A stretch of DNA of 64,000 nucleotides from Oscheius onirici (GCA_932521025.1 OW051469.1:4042398-4106397), one strand, 5' to 3'; shown: positions 47,930 to 58,403, numbered from the stretch's first letter. Numbers and translations: made by a program. Notes: generated from the sequence alone by a model not told the origin.

Positions 47930-49073
47930 ATGAAATATTCTTTCGAAACAGCTGTGACCCGCTTTTTTCCATCTCTTTGTTTTGAAAGATTTTGGGCGAA
48001 GATATGCGCTCATAACATGTTAGCCGCGTTTTTTCTTGCCTCTCTTTTCAATTCCGTTCCAGCAAAAACTCCAACAATTTTCTGCTTTATTCATACTGCA
48101 ACTCCTAGTCACGACACAAGAGTAGGTAAAAAGAATGGCTAACAAAATAATCCAGGCCGAGACGATTGCTCAAACTTGGGCAACTCGCTGCAATGACTAC
48201 CTTTTCTTCACAGATTCCAGGATGAGAACTGGGATTCCGCACGTCTTTTGGCCAAAATTGAATACGAGAGATCATAGTTGGGAGAAGATTAGGAGAGTCG
48301 TGAAGCGAGTCAAGAGACTGAAAGTTATTCAGTTTGGTTAAGACTGCTCTCAAAGGAGGAGCCTTTTGACTGGTATCTGAGGGCAGATGATGATGCCTAT
48401 GTACTAGTCGACAATCTTCGAGCTTTCTTGAAAAGATTCAATGCCACCGAGGAGCACTATCTGGGATTCAAATGGAACTTCTTTACTGTAAGTTGAAACT
48501 ATTGAACCTTTAGGTAGTCTCTGAACTACTGCTACCAGTCTCAGTCCTTCCCGTAGTTTCCAGTCCTTCTGCTATCATGACTCTTGACTCCATCAGACTG
48601 TTTACAGAGCCACGGCTACGCCGACGGCGGAGCCTATGTTCTTTCCCGTCCAACTCTCATGGCTTTTGCTGATATTATGGAAGATCCCCGCTGTCCGGAC
48701 CACCACAGGGCTGAGGAAGATCAAGAGGTAACAGTTATATCTTGTCGACTCACATTCCAGTTGGCCAAGTGTCTCGAACTCATCGGAATTTTCCCGGAAG
48801 ACACGAGAGACCGTTTCGGGTCAGACCGATTCCATCACTTTCACTTCTCAGAACACTTGGAGATGTATAAGGATCCGTTTGCTAGATCTTTTGGCTATTA
48901 TGAGCCATTGAAAGTGATTTTGGAGAGCACCAGAAGAATCATTTTTTAAGGGAAAATTGAACTTCAGTCCTCAGATGGTCAGCTTTCATCACTTGTCGCC
49001 ATATGAGATGAGAATAGCTGACTTTCTGCTGGAAAAGTTATATTCAGAAAATGATGAACTACCCTGGATTTGA
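47930..49073 (+). pseudogene. C1GALT1-like beta-1,3-galactosyltransferase, reading frame apparently broken
   Basis: A likely signal-anchor exon (47930-48121, MLAAFFLASLF then PTIFCFIHTATPSHDTR) joins at 48156 to AETIAQTWATRCNDYLFFT, the T-synthase pattern. WEKIRRVVKRV is followed by a frame change near 48320-48350, then DWYLRADDDAYVLVDNLR with the DxD metal site. Next come GYADGGAYVLSR and EDQELAKCLELIGI (introns at about 48491-48607 and 48730-48761). Near 48947 a second shift in a T run separates this from SPQMVSFHHLSPYEM, the C-terminal motif, ending at TGA 49071-49073. Core 1 T-synthase adds galactose to O-GalNAc in the Golgi. Either two one-base indels inactivate this copy or the intron model is incomplete. 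It is a paralogue rather than the main enzyme if inactive. Confidence 0.6.
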
Positions 49074-49234
49074 ATGAATTTTTTCGTCCCAACTCTACTT
49101 AAAATCAGTAATGATGCGAACAATTCGAGCAATATAGGTATGAATCAAAACGTTTATTAACGAAAAGAGAGTAACAGCATATGTTAATTTATGGTTTCCG
49201 TCAACCCTCTCTATTTGAACACACGTAAATTAGT

Positions 49235-49690
49235 TTATTGAAAAGTAGTATGCAAACACAATCCGGCATGACTGTATAGCCACTTTCTGGAGCCACTTAT
49301 GCTCTCGTAAGTTTGGCTATACATTCTCAGAAGATGGCAAAAGGAGACCGGATCGAGGACAGCGTCAACATCTCCATAATAGCTAGAATAATCTATAGGG
49401 ACTTTCTTGGAAACGAAATAATTCTTCTGGTGTTCTATGAGTTCTGATACAGTACTGATATCGACAAGAAGTGTGAAGCTCAACAACTGTGACTCTGTAA
49501 TAAGGACAAGGAAAGAACTTCTAGTGCTATTCGGGACAAACGTCAATGTTACGCTCTTCTCATAGCCAATCTGATCGCCAGTATAATATCCAGCTAAGGC
49601 TTGGCGCAAATTCTCCATTGGTTCTGCGATGTGAGTGACTCCCTCAATTTTTCTTGCTTTGCATGTCCAGTTTCCCCGCACCGCCCTTCC
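49235..49690 (-). pseudogene. Duplicate terminal exon of the gene at 53579-55074
   Basis: The open frame (RGNWTCKARKIEG ... DISTVSELIEH ... DPVSFCHLLRMY) closely matches the last exon of the minus-strand gene on the other side of the DIRS element (RGNWTYKTRKIEE ... DISTVSELIEH ... DPVAFCDILRKY). Similarity starts at about 49690 and lacks the upstream exons and the acceptor. The frame here is open throughout, while the other copy has a one-base shift. This is a partial duplicate; it may be unexpressed. Confidence 0.55.
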
Positions 49691-49772
49691 AGGGCTAAAG
49701 ATTCCTTCTCCTATCAGTTCTTTCTCAGACCCTCAGTTCCAGTTTCCCTTGTCAGTCTACTCCAGCCACCCC

Positions 49773-49877
49773 CTGTCCCTCTAAAGAAACTATCAAAGTC
49801 ATAAGAGCCCTTCGCGCACTTGCTTTTCCTGTCGCGACTTGTTACAAAACACTTATTCGGATCTTCACAAAACTCCT
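49773..49877 (+). repeat. Dispersed repeat shared with 11062-11134
   Basis: Contains TTGTTACAAAACACTTATTC and GATCTTCACAAAACTCC, as at 11.1 kb. It lies immediately left of the DIRS element. Confidence 0.4.
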
Positions 49878-49907
49878 AATAATTGTCAATCATACTTCAT
49901 AATCTGG

Positions 49908-50036
49908 ACAAACATTGCTATCTCGGCGGCAACGACGACATCTCAACAATTCAAATCCGCGCCAAACATTTTTGCGCGAAAAGAACGCACCCCCGCTGCT
50001 GGCTGCGGGCTATCTCCTCCGTTTTCTCTGTTGAGC
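49908..50036 (+). repeat. DIRS left inverted terminal repeat
   Basis: Complementary to 53272-53400; both include GGCGGCAACGACGACATCTC. Confidence 0.85.
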
Positions 50037-50125
50037 TCCTACGACCTCGACTTTATTTTCTTTCTTCTCTTTTCTTTTTTCTCCATTTTTTCTTGCATTG
50101 AAGATGTTCTTTGCAGAAGTAAAAA

Positions 50126-50590
50126 ATGGACGACTTCAAGGCAGAATTGAGGAATTCTCGCCATGCCGAAGAGGCTTAGGAGATCGATGAAAGGATCCTC
50201 GATTCAAGCCACCACGGCCGCTCGTCGTCGTCTTCATCTTCAAGCTCTGGCTCCGAGCACGAAGAGGACGATTCGAGGTATAGGAGGGCCTTCAGAGTCC
50301 CGAAAAGGTCGGAATTCTCCACCGCAGGTTGGTTTTTCCTTCCTCTAAGTCCTTTTTTCTTGCAGAAGTTCAAAAAGAAGGCCACAATGCGTAAAATAGA
50401 AGCTTCTTCTTTTACAGCAATGGTTGTTTTTTCAGCGTCCAAGATCCCCGACATCCCGCCGCTGGAAATCAACAAGGGCCGTCCTCGCGCTGGATGAAGA
50501 TCTTCTGGCGGATATCGAACCCTGCTTCGCAGGAATCTTCCTCAACCCCAAGGAAAGGGACCTCGCCACCTCAAATGTTCGCGCGTTTTT
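50126..50590 (+). pseudogene. DIRS gag-like ORF, interrupted
   Basis: An ATG at 50126 opens a frame with a Ser run and an acidic Glu/Asp cluster (SGSEHEEDDSRYRR), interrupted by one TAG after 17 codons. Intron-like CAG|GTTGGT...TTGCAG and ...TTTTTCAG boundaries follow. Such an acidic, Ser-rich, weakly conserved frame at the 5' side fits DIRS gag. The identification rests on position and composition only. Confidence 0.4.
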
Positions 50591-50699
50591 TATGCAAGAA
50601 GCCTAATTCCCTCCTAGTAGATACCTCTTGTAGCTTCCTACAGAGAAGAGCGTCAATCTTTCCACCAAGACGGTCGAGACCTGCCCGGATCTGATTGGG

Positions 50700-51660
50700 C
50701 CAGCCATCTTCCGCTCCTACCCGTTGATGAATGGGCAAAGATAACAAAGGATACCTGGGTATTAGAGACAGTCACATATGGGGCTAGAATTGATTTCGTC
50801 AATCGTGTGGGTCCACTCCTGTCCCTCTCCCTTCAGTCAGGGCCCTCATACGGCCAGACAGTGCTTGAAGAGATTAGGCTTGAAAGCAGTGAGGAAGGTC
50901 CCTTTCGAGACACCTATATGGCTTTCTAGAATCTTTACAGTGCCAAAAAGAGATGGGGGGGGGGGGGGCAACGTCCCATTATCGACTTGTCTTCCCTCAA
51001 CGAGTTTGTCAGAAAGCGCCATTTCAAGATGGAGACTTTCGCCTCCATAGAGGGCAGAATCGAGCCAGGAGACTTTTTGGTCAAGCTAGACCTGAAAGAT
51101 GCCTACTTGAGCATACCTATTCACAAAGAATCCCAGAATTACCTAGGATTTGCGGTGGAGGATCATCGTTTCGTGTTCCAATCACTCCCTTTCGGCCTAA
51201 CTTCAGCTCCCAGAACTTTCAGAGGTGTTACGTCCTGTAGCCGCTCACCTACGTAACCTAGGCATTCGGCTGATTATTTTCCTGGACGACATCCTGATTC
51301 TGGGCTCCTCTCAAGAGCAAGTGTTACGAGCAGTCTCACTTTCCTCGCTCACCCTCACAAAGCTCGGGTTCAAGATTAACTGGGATGAATCAGTGACCGA
51401 TCCAGTTCAACGCTTAGAATTCCTAGGGCTCATCCTTGACACCGAGCTGAATAGATATCTGATTCCGGAAAGGAAGATTTCTCAGATTTGCAGCAGAGCT
51501 GAAGAGCTTTCCTCTAAGGTGCAATGGTCTGGCCTCGAGCTTAGTCGCTTTATAGGCCTAGTGGTCTCCATTCGCCTCTCTTGCCATCTCTACACCCTTT
51601 ACCTTCGATTCCTCCAGAAGAATCTAATTATAAGGGCTGAAAGGAGATAGAGTCTATTTT
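50700..51660 (+). pseudogene. DIRS reverse transcriptase, frameshifted
   Basis: In pieces: LPVDEWAKITKDTW, then RIFTVPKRDGG, a run of 14 G at 50955-50968, RPIIDLSSLNEFVRKRHF, DFLVKLDLKDAYLSIPIH, FVFQSLPFGLTSAPRTF and, after a shift near 51220, LRNLGIRLIIFLDDILILG. The FLDD box is the polymerase site. The LPFGLTSAPR and DAYLSIPIH wording is that of DIRS/PAT reverse transcriptases. At least two frame breaks make it inactive. Confidence 0.8.
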
Positions 51661-51767
51661 GCCCCGGTTCACTTGTCTCTCCGAAGTCTGGAGGATTTGA
51701 AATGGTTTAGCTCCCATTTTTCATTGTGCACAGGCGAACCGCTCTTTCCGAACTAGATTTCAGCCAC

Positions 51768-52760
51768 AATGGCCACTGACGCATCCAAATTGGGCTGGAG
51801 CGCAGTGTCGAACGGCATCTCTACCGGAGAGAGGAATCATCGCTACACATCAATGTACTTAAGATGAACGCTGTGCTCTTCGGTCTCAAATGTTTTCTCC
51901 CAAAGATGTTAGGGACAAAGGGTCTAAGACTAGAGTCTGACAACTCTACAGTAGTCGCCTACCTGAAAAAGGGAGGGGGTACGAAGGATCCTATGCTGAT
52001 AAACATGACTAGAGATATTTGGTCCCTAGCGGCAGATTGGGAGATGCAAATTTTCCTGTACACGTCCCCCGGAGTCCAGAACGTCGCTGCAGACCGAGCT
52101 TCCAGAATCTGAAGAGTGGAGTCTCAATCCGGTGTCGCTCGCACAAGTTTTCGAAAAACTAAGCCAGCCGGAGCTCGATCTTTTCGCCAATAGACTGAAC
52201 CACGAGCTGACTCGTTACTGCAGCTGGCTCCCTGACCCAGCAGCATCCTTGACTGATGCCTTCTCCTTCTCATGGAGAGGACTGAACGTCTACGCTTTTC
52301 CGCCTTTTAATCTGGTAGCTCGCGTTATTTCGAAAGCGGTCCGCGAACGAGTTGAATTCATGATTTTAATCGCTCCAGGGTGGAAAGCACAGGCCTTCTT
52401 CCCACTGCTCAATCAGTGGGAGAGCTCTAAAATGTGGGTGCCACTCACAGCTGGCGCGCCACTCCTGGCCAATCCTATGGGTTTCCCACATCCTTATCTA
52501 GCGCGGGGAATGCGCCTAGTCGCATGGAAGATCTCTCCAACTTCTGGAGAACGGCCGGAATGTCCAAAGTACGTCTACCAAAGTACGGTATCTCCGTAAT
52601 CCTGAATTCCTGGACCCCTCATCCCTCGCTCTATATAAAAGCGTCCAAAGCTAGTTTGTACGGGGTTTTTCAAGCGCAAAGATTATGCGCGCGGCCTGCT
52701 GGAGTACCACTTGCTCAACTTTTGAGCGTTTCCACCGATAGCGGAGTTTGACAAGAATGT
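51768..52760 (+). pseudogene. DIRS RNase H, downstream domain and truncated tyrosine recombinase
   Basis: RNase H parts are MATDASKLGWSAV (51768), MNAVLFGLKCF and LESDNSTVVAYLKKGGG. Then ELDLFANRLNHEL ... DAFSFSW ... FPPFNLVARV, the domain that follows RNase H in DIRS elements. The frame FWRTAGMSKVRLPKYGISV ... LLSVSTDSGV ends at a stop near 52750 and resembles the N-terminal helical domain of the tyrosine recombinase. The catalytic R..HxRH..Y part is absent because the internal complementary region begins at 52799. Confidence 0.7.
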
Positions 52761-52798
52761 TTTTCAAGACTCCGTCCTCAAGTGGGTACTTTAAACTA

Positions 52799-52898
52799 GC
52801 AATGTTTGTCCAGATTATGAAGTATAAAGTTATATTTTGCTAAAAACAAGGGTTTTGAAGTAAAATATTTATTATAACTCATAATATGGACAAACATG
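52799..52898. repeat. DIRS internal complementary region
   Basis: The first 27 bases are the complement of the left end (49892-49918); the remainder is the complement of the right end (53396-53462), with a TTT-type join between them. In DIRS elements this region templates completion of the circular intermediate. Confidence 0.8.
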
Positions 52899-53271
52899 AC
52901 CCTCCCGACCTAGCCCTTTACTTTCGGACGGGAAAACACGGTTATAAATAGATCTGCTTCTAACTAACTAATGAGTTTTTCAGATCGTCCTCGAAGCCTA
53001 CGCGAAGTGAGCCGTCACGTCGCAGCAGCAAACACGACGTCGAGGACAGGAAGGCCAACGACATTCCCCGGAAGCGCGGAAAGTTCGAAGGAAAGAAGGA
53101 CGGAAGGAATAAAAGTAATCCTTCCCCGCACACACTTCTTTTCTGTATCCCCAGGTGACATATTTTATACCCGTTTCATAGGGCACCTAGGGGTTGTTGT
53201 GAAATTTTCGTTATTCCGAATAAATCGGTTTCATTTTTCACTTCTCTTGCCTTCTTCTTCTCTCTCGGTCT
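52899..53271 (+). other. DIRS 3' internal segment
   Basis: Contains an Arg/Lys/Ser-rich frame (SSKPTRSEPSRRSSKHDVED) after a TTTTTCAG acceptor near 52983. It may be a displaced gag or nucleic-acid-binding piece. No recombinase motif is seen. Confidence 0.35.
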
Positions 53272-53400
53272 AGAACTCAACAGGAATACTGAGGAGATAT
53301 CCCGCAGCCAGCCGCGGGGTGCGTTCTTTTCGCGCCAAAATTTTTGACGCGGATTTGAATTGTTGAGATGTCGTCGTTGCCGCCCAGATAGCAATGTTTG
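53272..53400 (-). repeat. DIRS right inverted terminal repeat
   Basis: Complement of 49908-50036; the element continues to about 53462 with sequence matched only in the internal complementary region. Confidence 0.85.
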
Positions 53401-53578
53401 TCCATATTATGAGTTATAATAAATATTTTACTTCAAAACCCTTGTTTTTAGCAAAATATAACATTAGAGCTTCAGACAGACACACAGAGACGCGAGAGCA
53501 ATTTATAACGGATTTAAGTACTCTCCTCTCTATCAATAAGGACCTTCACAACAAGTTTATTCAATAGTATCAGCGTTA

Positions 53579-55074
53579 TCATTCTCCGTCACTGTGACAG
53601 TCCTTATGAAAATACTTTCTGAGAATATCACAAAAAGCCACAGGGTCGATAACAGAGTCAAGATCTCTACTGTATTTGGAGTAGTCAATAGGGTCTTCTT
53701 CGTAGCCGAACTCCAGATGTTCAATAAGTTCCGAAACCGTACTGATATCGAAAAGAAGTGCGTAACTTTTGTACTTTTTCTTCTGTAATGAGGACAAGAA
53801 AAGAACTGTTAGTACTGTTCGGGATAAATATCATCATTCTTCGTTTGTTAGAGCTTATCTCATCGGCGGTATAACAGTCAGATAAGGGTTGCAGTAAATC
53901 CGCGGTTGGTATTCTGACAGTAGTAATTTCTTCAATCTTTCTTGTTTTGTACGTCCAGTTTCCGCGTCTCCACTTCTAAAGTCAAAAGTTTATGGAAAAC
54001 ATATTGATTTACCTCGATCCAAGCCAGAATATCATTCTTAGTGGTAAGTGACTCTTCCGTCAGCAGACGCTCCGTCAGAGAAGGTGCTTCTTCAACTGAG
54101 CTCCGTTTTGCGTACTTGGTTCCTGCGAAAGCTTTTGATTATTCAAGTTTCATACCAGAGCTTTGATCAGATTCCAGTCTATATCAGGTGTTTTGTAATC
54201 AAAGACAATAACTTGGTTCTTCATCCACGGTTTAATGTCCACCCCTTCAAAGCTGTCCATAATAAACAGGATCTCTTGGCTTGGCCACTTCATCGCGTAG
54301 ATCATGTTCAGTTTAGACCAATAAAATGGCATGATTTTCCGAAATTGGAACGGCAGAATTCCAGAAGTATCAAGGACTTTGGAACGAACATTGTCATCAA
54401 AGTCGCGAGATAGCCACACCGTCTTCTGGTCTATAGAAAAGAACGGCGACTAAAAAACGCCGAAGCAAAAAAACTGTGAAACTTGACTCAAATTGCAGAC
54501 TCGGTTCGCACGCTGTTCCGAATCCTGACAGAAAATTTTGTACTTTTTGTCGTGAGAAGGGCATTCACGGGTTTGCAGAGTCTGTGGGAGCGGGCAAAGG
54601 CTCGACTGTGCATATAAATTTCGGTTTTTTGAAAAAGAGAGAAAACAAACCTTTGAAAAGATTGCAATCAGATCTTTTTGTTCCAGAGGACCGAGGTCCA
54701 AAGGCTCGGGGATAGGAAGAGAGTACTTGTCTCGTCTTCTCAAAACTTTGAGGTACTGTTGTTTTCTGCTCTCTGAGCGGAATTGTGACCCATCTTCATC
54801 GGAATCCTCGTCAGAGTCGCGAGTATTTCTCGTAATGGATCTCTTAAAAAAACTGCGTTTCAGCTTGAATTCTTCATCACTGAGCTGAAATTTCACCTTG
54901 ATCGGATAAGGGAAGAAACCTGACCTTGGAAATGTGAATGGGGCTGTCGGTGAGGAAATCTTCAGGGAAGGGAATGTCCATTTCTGATCCTTTTTCTGAA
55001 CCTGCATCACTGTTCTAAAACAAAATTTGGTGGTGAACTGGAAGAAAACTCACCCCGTTTTCATCATCACTCAT
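53579..55074 (-). CDS. Uncharacterised nematode protein, possible F-box-associated type; last exon frameshifted
   Basis: Predicted exons: 55054-55074, 54925-55014, 54651-54884, 54483-54605, 54156-54449, about 54013-54110 and 53579-53975. The N-terminus is acidic and Ser-rich (MSDDENG; SDEDSDEDGS). A middle part has alternating hydrophobics (FFSIDQKTVWLSRDFDD; PFYWSKLNMIYAMKWP). Then SLTTKNDILAWIEKWRRGNW resembles the LT-x-x-L-x-x-W-I-x-G segment of F-box-associated domains, which is why that link is suggested. No F-box itself is clear. In the final exon a one-base insertion relative to the duplicate at 49235-49690 (near 53770-53800) breaks the frame between FLVLITEE and LLFDISTVSELIEH, so this copy may be inactive. 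Confidence 0.4.
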
Positions 55075-55834
55075 GGTGAAATTTACAAATCCCAGATTGG
55101 CCTTAAAACATACTCAGAAGAACAAAACAGATTGTAGAAAAGACGGAGAAGAGGAGTGACAGTCAGATCGGTGAGCAATTATCAGGAAGATGCAAAAACT
55201 AATTTTAGTCTTCTGGACGACTAATTAGTTTGTTCTGAATAAAAAGAAATATTTAAAGTTACAACGATGATGTCACCTCCCGTTGGGGTGGCGAGACTGG
55301 TGGCTGAGCTCAGGGTCGGACCGGCTGGAAGCGCTGGGAGGCAGACGGGGCGGGAGGGTCAAAAGATTGTTTTGTACGGTCTAATGGCAGTCGAATTTGA
55401 GCGCATCGTTTGTTCGAAAGTGGATGTTGGGTATTTTCGATGAGAGTTTTAATATTACGCAATATGGCCTAACGAAAAGTGCTACAAAAAGGTTAAAGCA
55501 TACATTATACACAGCTGTTCCAATAAAAATACAACTAAAATAAACAAAGGGTATTAAAAAGAACAAATTCCTAACGACGTAGCTAAACAGCCAATGTTCA
55601 CAAATTTTCTGACTCTTTCATAAACGCCAGCAAAATGTTTGGGTCCCGTCTTCCAGCGCCTTCCCTCGTCATTCGAATGAAATGCGGCGACTAGTGCTCC
55701 TTCACTGTCTCCAATTTTTCACCCAAGCCTTTCAATACGACCCACTGACTATACTTCTAGCTTATCCTTCAAGACTGCCCACTCTCCCAAAGAAGATCGA
55801 GGTCAGCTCAATATTTATTTGCAAAGCTGTGCTA
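55075..55834. other. Intergenic
   Basis: A GC-rich patch at about 55270-55365 (GGTGGCGAGACTGG...) and otherwise AT-rich sequence. No gene is seen. AATAAA for the next minus-strand gene is near 55815. Confidence 0.45.
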
Positions 55835-56332
55835 TCAGTTTCTCTTTGACGAACTTCTCGACGAACTGGCAGCTTTCGGGGTCTCGGCCTGGGTGGTCAT
55901 CATGTCGTCGTTCGTTCCCGAGGGCTTCTTTTCCGCCGAAACTGACTCAGATTTGTTCATCAGAGGCTGGGTCTCTTCCTTCTTTGTCGTCTTTCTTGAA
56001 GACCTATCACGCTCACTTCCGCTAGAAAGAGCACCTCTTTCTCCATTCTCTCCCCAAAGCACTCCGTATATGTTCTTTCCACCGTATGCTTTTGGAGCAA
56101 AGGCCGCTTCAACGTCGGCCTGTTCTTTCTCTAGAAGCTTCTTTTCTTCTTCTCTTTGCGCCAGGCGTAGATCGTTATGCCGGCCATTGCAAGAGCAATT
56201 CCAGCGATCAGACAACAGACGACCGTCAGAGAAATTCTGAAAATTGAACAGTTACTATAATGGGGTAAACTACGGTCTGATATCAAATAATCCTCCTCCA
56301 GTCGTAGCCACTGCTGCCGTTGTCGTCAGCAT
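55835..56332 (-). CDS. Single-pass membrane protein with charged cytoplasmic tail; apparent frameshift
   Basis: Exon 1 (56274-56332, from MLTTTAAVATTGGG) joins at 56236 to a clear membrane segment (VVCCLIAGIALAMAGITIYA) followed by RKEKKK. In that frame a TAG follows at 56131-56133. The other frame continues without break through EKEQADVEAAF, YGGKNIYGVLWGE and a Ser/Lys/Glu-rich tail to a stop at 55835, 20 bases before an AATAAA. The two parts read like one type I membrane protein split by a one-base indel near 56135-56160, or by an unrecognised splice. Upstream exons may exist. It overlaps a plus-strand frame that could be the first exon of the M8 peptidase gene. Confidence 0.45.
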
Positions 56333-56461
56333 ATTTGTGTCTCGAGTCGCTTCCAAAATATTCCCTTTACTTTTTGGAGAAGCTTTTGCTGAGTTCCTTT
56401 ATAAACAGGTACAAATTGTTCAAAAAGATAGATATAAAGGTAACTTTTCCAACGCTTTCAG

Positions 56462-57872
56462 ACGGGACTCTTCGAAGCCATCAATGACCTCACTCCCAAG
56501 ATATCGGTCTTGAAGGAGCCCATGAGATTTTTGGATCCGTCTACACTGAGGAAATGTGTTCAGAACGGAGAATCTCGCCTACGAGTTATCGATTCGGTAA
56601 AATTATGTGGTCGCAGTACATATCCCACACGTTCAGTTGACCGGAAATTTTGACGAGGTGGTAGTTTCGGATGGGATCGAGCTCTTTGGCTACAACTACC
56701 TTCTCATAATCGAGACAAATGCCAAGATCTGTCAAGAAGGGAAGCTGTTAGCGACGGCCAAGCCTTGTGAACCAGTTGAGGGACATAGGTAACTTCATAC
56801 GATCTCTATATAGCTAAGTTTAGACCCATGATCGGACTTTTGAACATTTGTGAGGGAGACAGGTGGGATGCTTTCCATTCAGTCAAGGATCTCTTTCGGC
56901 ATGAGATTTTACACGCATTGGTAAGACAGAGAGAGAGACAGTAAGATTCAGTTCCCAATTCAGGGATTCGGAACAATCGTGCCTAATGGTCCCGGTCAGT
57001 CTCCCCAAAGGGAAGGTTACTACTGGTTCGATGGTACTAGACAACAGCCGGCTGTAAGAAACTATCTGGATTTCTCGGACGAGGCGTTGGTGAGTCCTTG
57101 CTACAGCAATGGTTTACTCTTTTAGGAAATCGCCCGTCAACACTTCAACTGTCATTCGATGAGAGGTATCGAAGCCGATTCCGTCGACCAGATTCATTTG
57201 AACGAGTACATTTTCGGAAACGAGCTCATGACTCCACGCGTAACAAATGGTCATAATCCGTTTTCTTTCATTTCTGCAACTATTTTGGAGAACACCTATA
57301 CGAACAAGATGTAAGTACATAATCTCTGTCTCTCAGTTTCTCATATCCTCAGTCTCTCTGTCTCTTTGTTTTCATTTATTTTCCCAATCCGATCCTTACT
57401 CATTTCAGACGCTGGTACAATGTCAACAGAACAGCCCTGGCCATCGAAAACTCTCAGTATTGGTACGGTAGAGGCTGGGGATGTGGTTTTGTCCAAGACT
57501 CTTGTCACCAGACTCAAAGCTGGCCTTTTTGCGCCAAGGGGAGTTTAGCGAAGGGGAGCATTACGGTAGGACTAACGTTTCAGATGGATAACCTTGTTTT
57601 CAGTACTGTGTGAAAGATCAGACGGGAACAGTCAGAAAGTTTCAATCCAGCTGCATGACAGTTCCTTTTTATTTTACCACTTCCCCAGATAATGGTGTTC
57701 AAGCAACTCCACTGCGCTATCTAGGCAGAGACGTAATGGGAGAGCCTTCACTATTTCGATTTTGTCCTGTCGCTGCAGTAGGTGAATATTTTCATCAGAA
57801 CAAGATGTTTAGGACGTTTTCCATAACAATATTGCTGTGGCTCCATACAGTCGTGTATTTCCATGCCAATAA
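56462..57872 (+). CDS. Leishmanolysin-like (M8) metalloprotease, N-terminus unresolved
   Basis: Exons 56462-56596, 56637-56788, 56824-56920, 56964-57089, 57126-57310, 57409-57565, 57604-57777 and 57813-57872 give 362 codons with stop. The zinc site HEILHALGFG is split between the third and fourth exons. A third His (QIHLNEYIFG) and the Met-turn NELMTPRV follow, as in leishmanolysin/invadolysin. Paired Cys include CQEGKLLATAKPC, GWGCGFVQDSC and a final FPCQ. AATAAA overlaps the stop. The usual N-terminal propeptide with its Cys switch is missing; a frame at 56244-56409 ending KQ|GTAC would splice in phase 0 but overlaps the minus-strand membrane gene. Animal members act in cell migration and secretion; here the enzyme may be truncated. 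Confidence 0.78.
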
Positions 57873-57985
57873 AATCATTTGGACTTACTGCCTCCTTACA
57901 GTCTTTATTAGTCGTATTTCATGTATTTACTGTCTCGTCGTCCATCATTTAGTTATTGGCGCCCAAACTTTGACTATTTGATAGG

Positions 57986-58403
57986 ATGCGATCAGGAAGA
58001 ACAATGAGAGAAACATTTGCAGTCGCATTGAGACAATTGAAACCTTTTTTTGCATTCTCCGTCAGAGAACAGTTCGATGGCGAAAAGCGGAAGGTGGCGA
58101 CCAGTAAAAGTAGCGAGCAAGAGTTCCTCACTGTGAGCAACAGAGTTCTGAAGTTTCTAGTAATCAGAGAGACAAAATTCAACTGGGAGATGGCAAATCT
58201 TTTGAACGTTAATGTGTAAACGTTATGCAATCTCAAAATGGTTTTCGTTTGCAGTTCACCCGACATCGTCGCTAGATTTTTGCTCAGAACATCAAAAAGT
58301 TACGCCTGAAGGTTGCTTGTCTAAAATTCAGAGCAAAAACTCCTGTGACCTCATCATTCGCACAATTTATTCCGCACACGCCTGCTACCCACTTCGAACA
58401 TGA
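57986..58403 (+). CDS. Uncertain small gene with a four-Cys C-terminus
   Basis: An open frame from ATG at 57986 (MRSGRTMRETFAVALRQL) runs to 58219, and after a TTTGCAG site at 58257 a second frame encodes LDFCSEHQKVTPEGCLSK and a stop at 58403. The frames do not join cleanly in phase with the donors visible. The opposite strand is also open. Coding is possible but not established. Confidence 0.22.

Larger units (their letters stand above)
49892..53462 (+). mobile_element. DIRS-type (tyrosine-recombinase) retrotransposon, degenerate
   Basis: About 3.6 kb. It has inverted terminal repeats (49908-50036 and 53272-53400), single-sided terminal extensions, and an internal complementary region (52799-52898). 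That region equals the left and right outer ends joined back to back, the signature of DIRS1-type elements. Coding order: short gag-like Ser/Glu-rich frame, reverse transcriptase, RNase H, a DIRS-type downstream domain, then the start of the tyrosine recombinase. Frames are broken by a stop, a 14-G run and shifts, and the recombinase catalytic part is missing. No target duplication is expected for this class, and none is seen. Confidence 0.82.

Noticed and set aside
53579-55074. Firm annotation as an F-box protein
   Set aside because: Only one segment resembles an F-box-associated domain; no F-box motif could be found.
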